Shown: piece by piece, positions 10,226 through 20,775 of the stretch
Numbering within the stretch: the stretch's first letter is position 1
Layout: every line of letters starts with the position of its first letter
Source: Samsoniella hepiali
Lineage: Eukaryota > Ascomycota > Sordariomycetes > Hypocreales > Cordycipitaceae
Direction: 5' to 3'
DNA length: 64,000 bases
NCBI GenBank assembly: GCA_001455915.2
Contig: LNDK02000024.1
Span: 2,480,001-2,544,000 of the forward strand
Notes under the pieces: generated by a model
What the model saw: the letters and a program-made list of their open reading frames with translations, nothing else
Told to the model about the DNA's origin: nothing
Databases searched by the model: none
Made by a program: the position numbers and the translations under genes

Positions 10226-11146
10226 TCACACCCACTCCCCGTACACGGCCGATCGCAGCCCAACCGGCATGGTCCTCTCATCAATGCCATTCTTCCTCAT
10301 CCACTGGGCGTACCCGCGCAGGCGGTACTGCACCACAATATGCCCCCTTGGGTCGAAATTCGGCTCCATGGGCACCTGGCCGAGTCCGCCGCAGATGTCC
10401 GACGCAATCTGGCTCAGCTCGTGCCGGATCGGCACGCGGCACAGCTCCACGTCCCCCTCCTTGTCGACCTCTGCATCGGGCAGCTCGTTCCTTAGACCGT
10501 GCACAATGCGCTGCCGATCGACCTCCACGCACGCAAACAGCTCCCCGGGAAAGCCCATCTCGTCGACGCGCCACCGCAGCGCCGCGTGGTAGGACAGGCT
10601 CTGCAGGCGCGCCCGCAGCCAGCACAGCTGGCACTTCGGCCCCGTCTTCTGCCCGAGCGCCAGCCGGTACCGGTCCGGGAAGCCCTCGCGGAAGCCGGCC
10701 GCCGGCTGGCGCACGTCGAACGCGACGGCGGGGATCGGGTGCGTGCAGGGCACGTTGTCGCGCTTGCGGATGATGATGTTGGCGCAGCGGCGGCAAAAGA
10801 CGTGCACGTTGGCGCGGTCGGCCGAGGCGCGCGCGCGCAGCGCGCACTCAACGCAGTAGACGTGGCCGCAGGGGAACGTCCACCGCAGCTCGTCGGCGGC
10901 CGCCTCGTCAAAGAGCATCTCGCAGCTGTCGCAGCGCAGCGTGCGGAAGCAGTCGGGCAGGTCGGCGCCGCTGCTGTCGAGCATGGCCGGGGTGGACGGG
11001 GTGGCCGGTGGTGGCGGTTGGGACGAGGCCGGGGAGGGCGACGGCGACACGGACGATGCCGTGGCCGGGTCGACGGTGGCGGTGGCGGCGGCGAGGCACG
11101 AGTCGATCTGGGAGAGGTAGCCAAAGGGAAGCTGATGTTGGCTCAT
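10226..11146 (-). CDS. RING-type zinc-finger protein, putative E3 ubiquitin ligase
   Basis: An intronless 306-aa protein starting MSQHQLPFGYLSQ. After a low-complexity Ser/Pro-rich segment (about 20-55) comes a C3HC4-like array: CDSC, then FPCGHVYCVEC, then FCRRC, matching C-x2-C...C-x-H-x2-C-x2-C...C-x2-C. A later CQLC pair may bind another metal ion. The C-terminal half is unrecognised. The CGHVYC core makes ubiquitin-ligase activity likely by family. An alternative in-frame start near 11203 would add a hydrophobic stretch and is less likely. It sits between RAM2 and ERG12, convergent with RAM2. Confidence 0.75.
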   Translation of the reverse strand: MSQHQLPFGYLSQIDSCLAAATATVDPATASSVSPSPSPASSQPPPPATPSTPAMLDSSGADLPDCFRTLRCDSCEMLFDEAAADELRWTFPCGHVYCVECALRARASADRANVHVFCRRCANIIIRKRDNVPCTHPIPAVAFDVRQPAAGFREGFPDRYRLALGQKTGPKCQLCWLRARLQSLSYHAALRWRVDEMGFPGELFACVEVDRQRIVHGLRNELPDAEVDKEGDVELCRVPIRHELSQIASDICGGLGQVPMEPNFDPRGHIVVQYRLRGYAQWMRKNGIDERTMPVGLRSAVYGEWV

Positions 11147-11871
11147 TGTGGCGAACTGCGTGGCAGGGATAGTAAGAACAACAAATGAGCCAAGAGAAAC
11201 CACGAGAAGGATGTTGTAAAAAGCAATAAGCTTGGTGCGTGTTTGCGAGAGAAGCAGTGCAAAGAGTACCTTCGTCCAAGATGAGTAGCAAGTGAGGAGG
11301 AGGTGAGCAAACGGCTGAAAGGGCTTACAGAGAAGGCCTGCTTAAATAGTCAAGAGCCCCGAATACCCAAGGTAAGAGCGGAGAAAAAGAAAGGATCGAA
11401 ACGGGTGCCAAGACGAAAACAGGTGAGACGGACGGGGTTGTGTTGTTGGTGGTACGGGCTTGCTCTCGCACAATCTTAGCCCCCCCCCCCCTCGTCGTTG
11501 TGATACCTCGTTTGTGTCCGCCGCTGTGGCGTCTGATGGCGGCCACACTTCCCCAACGAGCTTCTTCTGATCCGTGACAGGTTACGCTGCAAACACAGTT
11601 TGTCAGGTCAGTGCAGCATTGGGGCTGTTTGCCTACCCATTCTCTCACAATGCATGTATGCAGGGCCAAACCCTCGTAGAATAATAATGTGATTGATACG
11701 TTTGGAAAAGTAGGTAGAGTATAAAAAAGGCATAAGTAGATGGGTAAAATAAATACATAAACGTGCAGGTACCGCAAGGTAAAGTTCTAAAAGAGCATAC
11801 TCCATTCAATCCCAAGCCAATCTGCGCCCAGTCGCCTATCCATGGTCCCAAAAACGCCGTGACATGATGAT
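11147..11871. other. Intergenic region between the RING gene and ERG12
   Basis: This is the promoter of the minus-strand RING gene and the 3' side of ERG12, also minus strand. It includes a C-rich run at about 11480-11490. No supported gene is seen. Confidence 0.4.
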
Positions 11872-13429
11872 TTATTTGCTCTCGATGCGCCAATACTTCC
11901 AGCCTTCTCGCTCAAGGCCGCCGCCGTGCACACCAACGAGCTTCTCGACACCCTCGGTACCTTCAGCGCTGAGAAACTTTTCGAGGTCAATCTCCATGCC
12001 ACCCTCGTTGTCTTCATCCGTGCCGTTCTTCAGAACGGCGGGCCAGAGCACACCGACACCATCGCTGCCAAGCGTGGTTTCAAACTTGGCATAGTTTTCG
12101 GCCTCCATGCGCTTCTCCATCCTAGCAATCTTGGCCTTGTCGACACCAGGTCGCAATAGGGTAATGGAGCATCCTCCACCGCCAGCACCAGTGAGCTTGG
12201 TCCAGCCAATGCCTTCATGGTCAATCAGCTCTCGTACACGCTCCAGGCGGGGGTGAGAGACACCGAGTGACACCAGCAGGCCGTGGTTGATATTCATCAG
12301 CTCGCCGACCTTTTGCAAAGACTCTTCCTCTTCTTCGTCAAAATCCTCGTGGTCGAGGACTTCACCAGCAGTCACGGTGACACGGTCCATGGCCTCAAGA
12401 ATGGAATTTACCAGCTTAGGGTGAGCTTCTTTGAGCTTGGCGACCTTGGCGACTTCGCGCGCAGTGGACTTCGCTTGCCTCGTGTCGACCAAAAGGAGAG
12501 GCAGCTCGGGAAAGTCCCAAAGAGGGCGGACAGCCGGAGGCTTGCCATTTTCGAGGCGCTGAAAGAGGACAGCCTTGCCCTGGGTGGCGACAGTGTTGTC
12601 GACACCGGAGGGGGTGCCGTGGATGCACATTTCGGAAACAAAGGCCCATCGGTTGATGCGCTCGACCTGCAGGCGGGCCTCGTCGTGGGGTTGGTCGGGA
12701 TGGGGGCCGGAGAGGGTTCGTAGCTGGAGCAGCAGAGCCGCAGACATGCAGACGGAGATGGAAGCGCTGCTTCCGAGGCCGGCGCCAATGGGAATGGTAG
12801 AGCGAAGAGTATACAGGCAGCCGTGGAAGGAGGGCATGCCGAGCGAAAGGAAAAGGTAGAGAAAGGCAGAGGCGGTATTCTTATGGACCTTGCGAGCCTC
12901 TTCCGGGTGGTCGAGCGAGACGACGTCGAGATGGGGTTGGAGGGCGTCGATAAGCTCGGGGTCCAGCTCGGTGACGAGGGAGTAGTATGATTTCTTCTTG
13001 TCGGCGCGGTGAAAAATGTTCCAGGGCAGGTCGTCAATGTTCCAAGAGTGGATGAGGTCGATGTCGGGGAATCGCAGGGAAACGGTGCGTCTCGACTTGG
13101 ACAGGGTGGTGACGTGAAGATAAGACCGCAGAGAAATGGCCGCGGCAATGGCGGGCTATCAAGGTCAGCCGATGTATTTGCAAGCTCAATCAAGGTGACA
13201 TTACCTTGCCGTAGACGACAGAGTGCTCGCCAAAGAAGAGAACCTTGCCTGGGGCCGAGACCATGAAGGCAGGGGCCATAGGGCTCGACTGCTTGCGCGA
13301 GGGGCTCACGCGATGCGACATGACGGCATGGGAGCCGCTATTCGCGGAGCCATTGCCATTGACGTGCAGGTGGCCGTTTGTGTTTCTTCCATTGGCCATG
13401 GCCGGATCTCGAATCGCCGCGGGGGGCAT
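11872..13429 (-). CDS. ERG12: Mevalonate kinase (isoprenoid and ergosterol pathway)
   Basis: Two exons (13429-13205 and 13155-11872; 49-nt GT-AG intron) give 502 aa. GHMP-kinase features are complete: the N-terminal substrate motif VSAPGKVLFFGEHSVVYGK, the ATP-binding motif PIGAGLGSSAS (about 197-207), GTPSGVDNTVA, and the C-terminal glycine motif KLTGAGGGGCS. It phosphorylates mevalonate to 5-phosphomevalonate with ATP in the cytosol. The 55 residues before the GHMP core are Asn/Gly/Ser-rich, which is common in fungal orthologues. The ATG at 13429 was chosen; one at 13399 (MANGRN) is equally plausible, and the frame also stays open farther upstream. Confidence 0.94.
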
Positions 13430-15671
13430 TCCAGTAGGGGGGTTCGAGTCGAGGGTCGCGAGGCGATTCCGGGGGGGGCCGGTTACAGTCGCAGAAGATG
13501 GGAGCAGCAGAGTGTTGAATCGGCCGTGTATATGTCTGGTTGGGAGTCGAGGCTGGTCACATAGGCGATCGAGTCGGCGTGTGTCTGTCCCGTCCAAGCT
13601 GTCTGGGGATCCGCAAGTGGTTGGCGTAGCACGAAGCTGTCAATGACGCTGGGCGAGTCTGGCGGGGCGGCGCAGGAGGGAGTCAGGAGACGGCGGAGAG
13701 AATAACAAAAGCAGCGTCAAGAGAGGGAAGCGAGGCCCGGGGGAAGAAACTAGAATTAGGGAACGGCGGCCGCACTAAGGGGGAGCGAAGAAGGAGAGAC
13801 GGCGCGGTGGTGGTGGTCAACGAAGGCGGATGGGACGAGTCGGCGTAGGTAATGGTCAGGCGCCAATTGGAAGGTTTTTGGCGGGCGGAGGCGCGGGTTG
13901 GGGTGGGTGTCGACTGGATCCGTAGTAATGACGATGAATGAGTGATGACCGTGAATAGGGCCGAGTGCTCTGTGTAGACTCGGGGCAGATGTCGAAATGC
14001 CAGCCAAGAGTAATAAAGGGGGGCCCGTTGATATCTTTTTCTTTGATCTTGAACTCAGCGTCGCATCCTTGACGTACTTTGCAGGTAGGGAAAAAAAAAC
14101 AGGTGCAGGGGCACTTGGGGTAGCTGTGGGCTTTTTAAGAGGGACAAGGAACGCAGAGCCAGCCTTACCTAGGGATGTCTCGGCCGCCGTTTTTGGGTAC
14201 CAATCAATATCTACATGGCAAAAGAACCAGCTCAAACGCAAGATGGCTTGCACAATGCCACACCTGAATCACCGACAGACAGACGGAAAAGACACCCATC
14301 ATCATCAAGGAGGGCGCGCAATGTATTGGCATCATGGCCCCCGAAATAATCGGGACATGGCCCAACGTTAGCCTGCTGAGCTGCAGCCACCACAGGGCCA
14401 TTACAGGGGGCTAAAATGCCGCTAGCACAGTTTTTTTTACAGCGACCAGCGACGCTACCAACCGCCTGCAGCTCAAGTACCTTACCCTTCTGCCCCCCCT
14501 GAAAGCCTTGCTTGGCTTCCCCCTCCCCCCCTGTCCGGCGGCCGTCTCTCGTGCAGCTGCAGGTTTCATTCCACACTAGAAAGCCTGGTTGCGACGCTGC
14601 ATGTTTCTTTTTTCGTTTCTTGGAAGCTGCGTATCCGGCTTGCTGGGACCGGGCCACGGCATTGTTCCATGCCTGCAACCAGAGGGGCCGATCGACTTTG
14701 TCCGCTGCGGCATCAGCAACAGCGGCCGCACCGCCGCGAACTCGTCCTCATCCCGACAAAGAAGGACCATCTCAATCGTGAGTGTAGTATCATGGCTTGG
14801 CTCTTTGCTGTTTGTTGTTTTTTCTTTTTCCACCCAAGACAAAGCTCAGCCAGTGGGGGAAAAAAACCACCGCCGACTTCTGTCCCCCGATGCCCGCCCC
14901 GAACCCAAGACACGGCCGGGCCAGACCCCACCAGTCTCGTACTCGTAAATAGAGAGCTTTCCGAATACTAGCATGGAACAAACAGCTTGACTGCAGCGGC
15001 AGCCTTACATCACACAAGAACGCTGTGCAGCACGCCCAACGAGCTGAAATGCAGTGACGAGCAATCTCTCTTTTTTTTAACTTTTCTGCTTCTGCTGTGC
15101 AATCTTTCCTTTTACCTGCATCGAGAGTAGCCAATGCCCATTGGTATTCCGTAGTGATAGGCAGCCTACAGTGCGATGCGATCCTGCTCTACCAATCCGC
15201 TGCCTGGTTGCCTGCCGACCTGATAACAGCTTCCAGTTTGCTGTCTCGCATTCAAGATGACCACCGCTTACAAATGGCTTCATTTACCTTCCGCAGAAAA
15301 CGTCATTCAGCAGCGCCTCTACTAGACAAATCACCAGATTCCCCCGCTAAACCACACTCGTTGAAACTTTGAACTGTGCCCACTCACCACACCGACCTCC
15401 AATAAACGCAAACAGCCCCTCACCACCTCCCACTTCCGTTGGTGTGCATCAATTTCCCCGCATCCAAGTTACGAAAGCTCCCCCAAGCTGTCCGCCATGA
15501 CATAACCCCCCATGCAGAATTATTGACCTGCGTCTCACAACAGCAATTTCAATATCACAGACGCCCGCTGCAATAGCACACGCAAAGTTGCTGCAATACT
15601 ACAATACCACCCTGCGATATCGCAAGCCCACTGTACGTACCACTGCATCACCGAAAACAGCCGCCGCCGCC
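13430..15671. other. Long divergent intergenic region (ERG12 / 15.7-kb gene)
   Basis: About 2.2 kb between divergently transcribed genes. It contains several G- and C-rich runs and poly-purine stretches but no ORF with recognisable protein features; the frames at 13997-14371 and 14589-14948 overlap antisense frames of equal length. It probably holds two promoters and 5' leaders. Confidence 0.45.
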
Positions 15672-16343
15672 ATGACCGTCACCGAGTTCGCCCTCTTCAC
15701 CCTCCGCGACAGCTACGACGCCGTCGAGCTGCTCGAGGCCGTCATGGAGTGCCAGGAGATCCAGGACGACTGGGTCCGCGCCAAACACCCCAACGCCTGC
15801 GCCAAGAAGGCCTCGGTGAGCCGCATGTACACGGACCCGGCCGGCCGGCGCATCGCCATCACCGCGCCCTGGCAGTCGCCCGCCGCCCACCTCGAATGGA
15901 TCGACACGGCCGCCAACCGCGGCATCATGGCCAAGTTTGCCAGCTTTCTGCCCGGCGGCGCCGTGCCCGACCACGACCCCGCCTCCGCGTGCGCGTCCGG
16001 CGACCACGGCTTCCTCTTCTTCCACATGCACCCCGCCGGCCGCCGCGCGCACCTCCACGAGGCCTTTGCCCCGACAGAGGAGCTCTTGGTGACGCGCCTG
16101 GCCGCGCTGGGCGCGGCAGGCCGCGAGCAGCTGCAGGCGCGCTACAAGGAGCTCGAAGAGGCGCTGGTCGGGGAGGCGCCCAAGGACCGGGTCTGGGCGG
16201 GCTGGCGCATCGAAAAGAACAACGACCAGGAGGAGCTCGTCGTCTTTCGAAGCGCCGACGTCGACCTCGATCGCCTGGCGCCGCTCACGCAGTACGGCAA
16301 GCCCAGAGACCGCGAGCTGCGCATCTCCGAGATAGCGCCCTAA
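15672..16343 (+). CDS. Conserved-looking hypothetical protein
   Basis: A single-exon 223-aa protein, MTVTEFALFTLRDSYDAVEL..., with strong codon bias for G/C in third positions, which argues it is real. Two similar-sized halves are suggested: each contains a 'W...H' region, first a segment with SVSRMYTDPAGRRIAITAPW, later GFLFFHMHPAGRRAHLHEAF. The alternation resembles a dimeric alpha/beta-barrel (ABM/Dabb-like) protein, but no diagnostic motif is visible. I do not recognise the family. No signal peptide or membrane segment is present. Confidence 0.7.
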   Translation: MTVTEFALFTLRDSYDAVELLEAVMECQEIQDDWVRAKHPNACAKKASVSRMYTDPAGRRIAITAPWQSPAAHLEWIDTAANRGIMAKFASFLPGGAVPDHDPASACASGDHGFLFFHMHPAGRRAHLHEAFAPTEELLVTRLAALGAAGREQLQARYKELEEALVGEAPKDRVWAGWRIEKNNDQEELVVFRSADVDLDRLAPLTQYGKPRDRELRISEIAP

Positions 16344-16740
16344 TTGATGGTCCAAGAGGGTGCGGAGCCCGAATGTCCGCCATTATGGTAATGTCCCTGT
16401 GTGGCTTTTTGTAAATTAGCGTAGAGTAGTCCAAGATACCGCTCCGAGGCGAATATTCTTTTCCCATCCATCCATGCACAGTCACCGACGAGAACGGCCA
16501 CTTTGTTTTGGTTGTGTACATGTCCTTAATCGTTCATTTGAGAAATCTCTATCAAGCGCGCGATTCAAGCACATAAAATGCAAGGTATTCCCGAGACGCC
16601 CAATGTGTGCATGTAGAATCCTTCATCCCTTCCAAGGCTCGACTCCCCCGTCCCGTTTGTTTGATGTTTTTTGTCTGATTGTGTACCCTTTTTATTCCAT
16701 TCCGTCCCGAATTTTTTCGTTTTATTTGTTCAGGGCAACC

Positions 16741-17309
16741 TTAGTTGCTGCTCTTCTTGGAGACATCGGTGATCTGGAGGGCTGTATGGCTGTTAGCGGT
16801 TGGAACGTCGTAGGGGGACGTGATTGACCCTCGAGCTGGAACGCCCTTTGTCCGACACAATTGGCCATCTGGCAAAAATGCGCTTCCGAAAGATAATTCC
16901 GACTCGAGGTCATGTCGCCATCGGGGTTTCGCATACTGGGAGGCAGGGACTGCTTGAGCTTCTCGGCCTTCTCGGTGTCCTTGAGCACCAGGGTGTACAG
17001 GTGCTTCTGGCAGCGGACCTTGAACTTGATGTTCTGGGCCTTCTTGTTCTTCTTGATGCGCGCGGCTGTATTTTTCTGTTAGCAAGCGACCTCCTCAATA
17101 CGTAATTGCATCGTCCTCGTATCGACAGCTTCGTCGCAGATGGGTATTTGAATTTTTCGTGCGCGGTAACGTACAGGAGGCGTCCTTCCGACGGCAGATC
17201 TCGATGAACTAAACGGCCGCAAGTCAGTATTAATAAATCCTTCCCCCTGGAAATAAAAGGACCTCTTCTCAATTCGTACCTTCTTGATATCGGCGACTTC
17301 GCGAGGCAT
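16741..17309 (-). CDS. RPL38: 60S ribosomal protein L38 (eL38)
   Basis: Four exons (17309-17280, 17208-17175, 17065-16937, 16781-16741) give 77 aa, close to the 78 aa of yeast Rpl38. The product begins MPREVADIKK, continues with FIEICRRKDASSARIKKN and the KFKVRCQKHLYTLVLKD core, and ends in KQSLPPTLQITDVSKKSSN. Introns at 17279-17209, 17174-17066 and 16936-16782 have GT-AG ends; the first lies right after codon 10. Several introns in a very short gene are usual for fungal ribosomal-protein genes and can carry regulatory function. It is a structural protein of the large subunit. Confidence 0.93.
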
Positions 17310-17892
17310 TTTGGCGGTGTTGTGTTGTTTGACCGGAATTTACGATTGAACAGTGAATAGAGAAGATTGGGCTAGATTTTGCAGATATTATTTTTGTGCG
17401 CGGCCTTGACCACTCGCGGGGTGTAACGCACGGGCCACTTTTTTCGTTTTTGCGCTGTGGCTGTGTGGCTTTTGTGGCTAGTGCATGATGCGCCACACTT
17501 ACCCTATTCCTTTTCTAAATAACGGTCATTATCTCGTGGACTTCATGTAATTTTTTTAGAAAATGCAGGGAAGTGAGCTAGACATCTTGTCGTGTTGTCT
17601 TGTCTAAATCTTTCATTTCTTTAGTCAGAGTTAGTCGGCGACGTTACATCCACCGTCTATCAGTTGCACCACAGTATCCCATATGGGACTCATGATTGTC
17701 CCCAATGATGAGTTTGTTGGCAAAATCGCACATCCAGTTTCGCGTCGATGAGATAATTGAAATTTTGTTATAGATTGCTCCTAGACAATCACCAGTACAG
17801 TGTTCATGCTCCCTTTTTACCATGCACTTCCACACTCCAAGGACGACCCGTCCAAATAATACACCAACATTCTCAACCCCCAAACAGCCAGC

Positions 17893-18459
17893 TCAATGGA
17901 TCCGAGTCAGACACTTCGGATAGCCAAAGTTTGGATGGCAGATATCCGCACACCTCTCCTTGACTACAAACCGTCCATTCTCACACTTGCGAATCTTGCC
18001 CGGGCCCGCCTCCACGTCGCAGTACGACCGGCCCTCCTGCGCCTGCGCGGGGCACTTGTCGCGGAAGCCCTCGGGCAGGCAGACCGCGTGCCCGCCGTTG
18101 CTGTCGCAGATGCCGTCGCAGAAGCTCGTGACCGGGAAGCGCCCGTCCATGCACACGCGGATGCCACTGGGCCCGCCGTCCTTGACACACCACACGTTGT
18201 AGCTCGGGTTCTTCTCGCACTTGTCGTCCCACCCGGAGTACTCGCAGTACGCGGTGCGGCCGTCGGCGCCGTTGACGCATCGCCCGGGGCAGTGCGAGAT
18301 GGCCTCCCCGACCTGCTTGTTTGTGCAGTACAGGATGTCGCTGGCCGCGCCCGCCTTCTGGCACCACCGGTCGGCGGGCTTCAAACCCGCGGGGCAGGCC
18401 ACATCGGCAGCGACGGCGAGGCTGGCGAACACGGCAGCAGCGGCAAGCAGAAATTTCAT
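17893..18459 (-). CDS. Secreted protein with three tandem six-cysteine units (candidate effector)
   Basis: A 188-aa single-exon protein. Residues 1-17 (MKFLLAAAAVFASLAVA) are a clear signal peptide. The mature part holds 18 cysteines in three consecutive copies of C-x(9,10)-C-x11-C-x(10,11)-C-x3-C-x(8,10)-C. The second and third copies share GP..I..C..GRF.V; the first is more diverged. No transmembrane segment, GPI signal or catalytic motif is seen. All cysteines paired within units would give nine disulfides. Small, secreted, Cys-rich and without a recognised domain, it fits an extracellular effector, adhesin or antimicrobial-like protein. The spacing is not that of CFEM, hydrophobin, LysM or chitin-binding type 1 domains as I know them. 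Function is not inferred beyond secretion. Confidence 0.8.
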   Translation of the reverse strand: MKFLLAAAAVFASLAVAADVACPAGLKPADRWCQKAGAASDILYCTNKQVGEAISHCPGRCVNGADGRTAYCEYSGWDDKCEKNPSYNVWCVKDGGPSGIRVCMDGRFPVTSFCDGICDSNGGHAVCLPEGFRDKCPAQAQEGRSYCDVEAGPGKIRKCENGRFVVKERCADICHPNFGYPKCLTRIH

Positions 18460-18995
18460 GTTGATGTTAAACGGAGTAGAGAAAAGAAAGACTTTGGATA
18501 ATAACTGTATTGGACAGGGCGGAAAGCATCATCGTCTGTAGCCGTCGTACTTATACATACATCGGCGACATACGGCTACGGGCACAGGAGCCTCGTCCCG
18601 TTAGTAGCTTGCGCGGGGTACCATCGTCTCGTATTACATCTGCGCCGCTCAGCCTTGCGCCAGTTTCTAGCTCGAACGGATTCATCGGGCGAAAGCACGA
18701 GAGAAAAAAGACTATTGCCCTAACAAGCGGCCCACCTGAGCGACGGAGCGAATCTAGGCATAACTACCTCCCGTGTCGAAGCGCATCAGGCTGCGATGCA
18801 ACCGTGTAAGCCGACGAATATGCACCACCAGGCGAGTGGCTGACTGTGGGAGGCCCAGAATCAGGCTTCGGCTGACTGATAGTTAAATTCCGAATCAGAT
18901 CTAAGTTTTCTGGCCGGTTACTGCTGCCGGCGAGGCCGACATGCGGGCGGAGCACTCGATCTTGGTCGCAATCCGCCGATAGATGATCATGCCCA

Positions 18996-19973
18996 TCACA
19001 AGTCGACAACAATGGCATCGTTGCACAGCTCATTATTGGGCCCACCAACTACCGCAGCATTGACCAGAATTGTGAAGTCGTCACTGCGCGGCCGCTTGAA
19101 GACCGACGCCACCCTCGCCCAAACGACCGCCATGGCCAGCCGTAGGACGCCTCCCCATCCAGCCCAACCGGTGAGGATTTCCTCATACGCCTCCTGCGCT
19201 GTGTCGAACAGAACACGCTCACGACCGTGCGCAGCGTGAATGTGCCCGAAAACACACAGACGCGGGCGAATGCGGCGAATTTCCTGCGCCAGGTGCGGAC
19301 AGCCTGCCTGGTGAAAGTCGCGCTTGTCCAGGTGGTGTCGCGGCGGGCCGTGTGTGACCATGATGTTGGGCGTCTGGCCTAGCGAGCCCATGATGGCCGC
19401 CCAATGCTCGAAATTGTTCGGATGGTATTGAAAGGCCGAGACGCCATATTTTGGCGTCCACGGGCTACCAAAAATCGTGAGGGTCCTGGAGTCGAGCGGC
19501 TCGTCCTGCGCAGCGCTGCCATGCCCAGGAGTGGGAAAGGTGAGGGTAATAATCTCATCTTCAAGGTAGATGACGTCTCCCCATATGAGGTCCTCTTTTG
19601 TCTCTTTTTGACCGTAGCGACGTTCTGGATATTTTTGGAGAAAGGCACTGTCGAGCAAGACGTCGTGATTTCCGGCGACAAAAATCTTGTATTGGTGAGG
19701 CAAAGAAGCCAGCCAGGTCAGCTCCTTTTGCACCTCTGCAAACGACCCATTTTCTGTCAAATCACCGGCATGGATCAAGACATCGCCATCTGGCACTTCT
19801 GGACGCGTATTATGCGTGTCGGAGATGCACACCACTCGGATAGGACGCTTTTCTGGCACTGCCAGTGGCGAACCAGTATGGACGCGATGCGAAGCGATGA
19901 GGTGCTCGGCAAAGCGCCGTTCAGGAAACGCACGCGTCTTGATGCTTCTCACAGCTGGAGCAATTTCGGTCAT
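18996..19973 (-). CDS. Calcineurin-like metallophosphoesterase
   Basis: An intronless 325-aa protein. All metallophosphoesterase motifs are present in order: ISDTHN (about residue 51), HAGDLTENG, GNHDVLL, a late THGPPRHHLD and FGHIHAAHG. These bind the dinuclear metal centre and identify a phosphoesterase of the class often annotated 'Ser/Thr protein phosphatase family' in fungi (related to human MPPED proteins). The actual substrate, perhaps cyclic nucleotides or phosphodiesters, is unknown. A hydrophobic segment GWGGVLRLAMAVVWARVASVF near the C-terminus could associate with a membrane. Confidence 0.9.
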   Translation of the reverse strand: MTEIAPAVRSIKTRAFPERRFAEHLIASHRVHTGSPLAVPEKRPIRVVCISDTHNTRPEVPDGDVLIHAGDLTENGSFAEVQKELTWLASLPHQYKIFVAGNHDVLLDSAFLQKYPERRYGQKETKEDLIWGDVIYLEDEIITLTFPTPGHGSAAQDEPLDSRTLTIFGSPWTPKYGVSAFQYHPNNFEHWAAIMGSLGQTPNIMVTHGPPRHHLDKRDFHQAGCPHLAQEIRRIRPRLCVFGHIHAAHGRERVLFDTAQEAYEEILTGWAGWGGVLRLAMAVVWARVASVFKRPRSDDFTILVNAAVVGGPNNELCNDAIVVDL

Positions 19974-20775
19974 TCTGGTATATCGTTATGGTTGATTGAA
20001 GACGGAAGATTGACTTCATGATGCCTGGTCCAGTGGTTGGTTGAGGAGAATAGCCGCCGAGCCTGGCCATGTTTGAGGCAGGCTGTCTCACTGTCACTGG
20101 CATCCCCCCTGGGCCAGCCTAAATTTAGAGGCGCGCTCAACTAACAGCGCCTTGGAGAGTAAGCCATATTTCATCGCGCATTTTAAGCGCCCGGAAAGTG
20201 GCTTTGGGAAAAGAAAAGGCAGGTTGGAATTTTTTTTCCAAATATGGCCTGTCAATTTGATTGTTGGTGTGGTCGGCACGTTTCAGGCCACTTCCTTGAC
20301 CCAGCCAGGCTATGCCGGGTCGCAGCGCGGCCTGCAGGAACAACCAACGAATGAATGCGACGACATGACCCAACTGCTCGATATAACCAGTGCCTAAAAA
20401 TAGTACCTTCTGCCAGTCTATGTAATAGTTTTATCAATAAAAGAGTAAAGGAGGCTGAAACAAGGGCTGTGAAAACTGGTTGTCTGGCCGGCTAGATGCG
20501 CCTCACAACCAACCAAAGGGAGCATGTCATTGCCTTTGACTGGGCGCTAACAGGCTCTCAAGGCAGTGTAATTTTTCAAATGAGGGAGATGGCAGAGAGT
20601 AGTTGTAGCAGACTGCTGAATTATAAGATGCACCTGGGCCTCGCACACTTGTTGAGGCTGGTGGACCACAAAGCTTCCATCCTGGACTCGATTCTATCAG
20701 TTGTCCGTCTCTTGAAGTTCTCTTTTCTCAAAACACTACTTTATTTATTTCCAAAAGTTGATCTATCCATACACT
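19974..20775. other. Divergent intergenic region
   Basis: About 800 nt between the metallophosphoesterase gene (minus) and the lipid-anchored nucleotidyltransferase-like gene (plus). Short frames only; presumably two promoters. No repeat seen. Confidence 0.4.
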
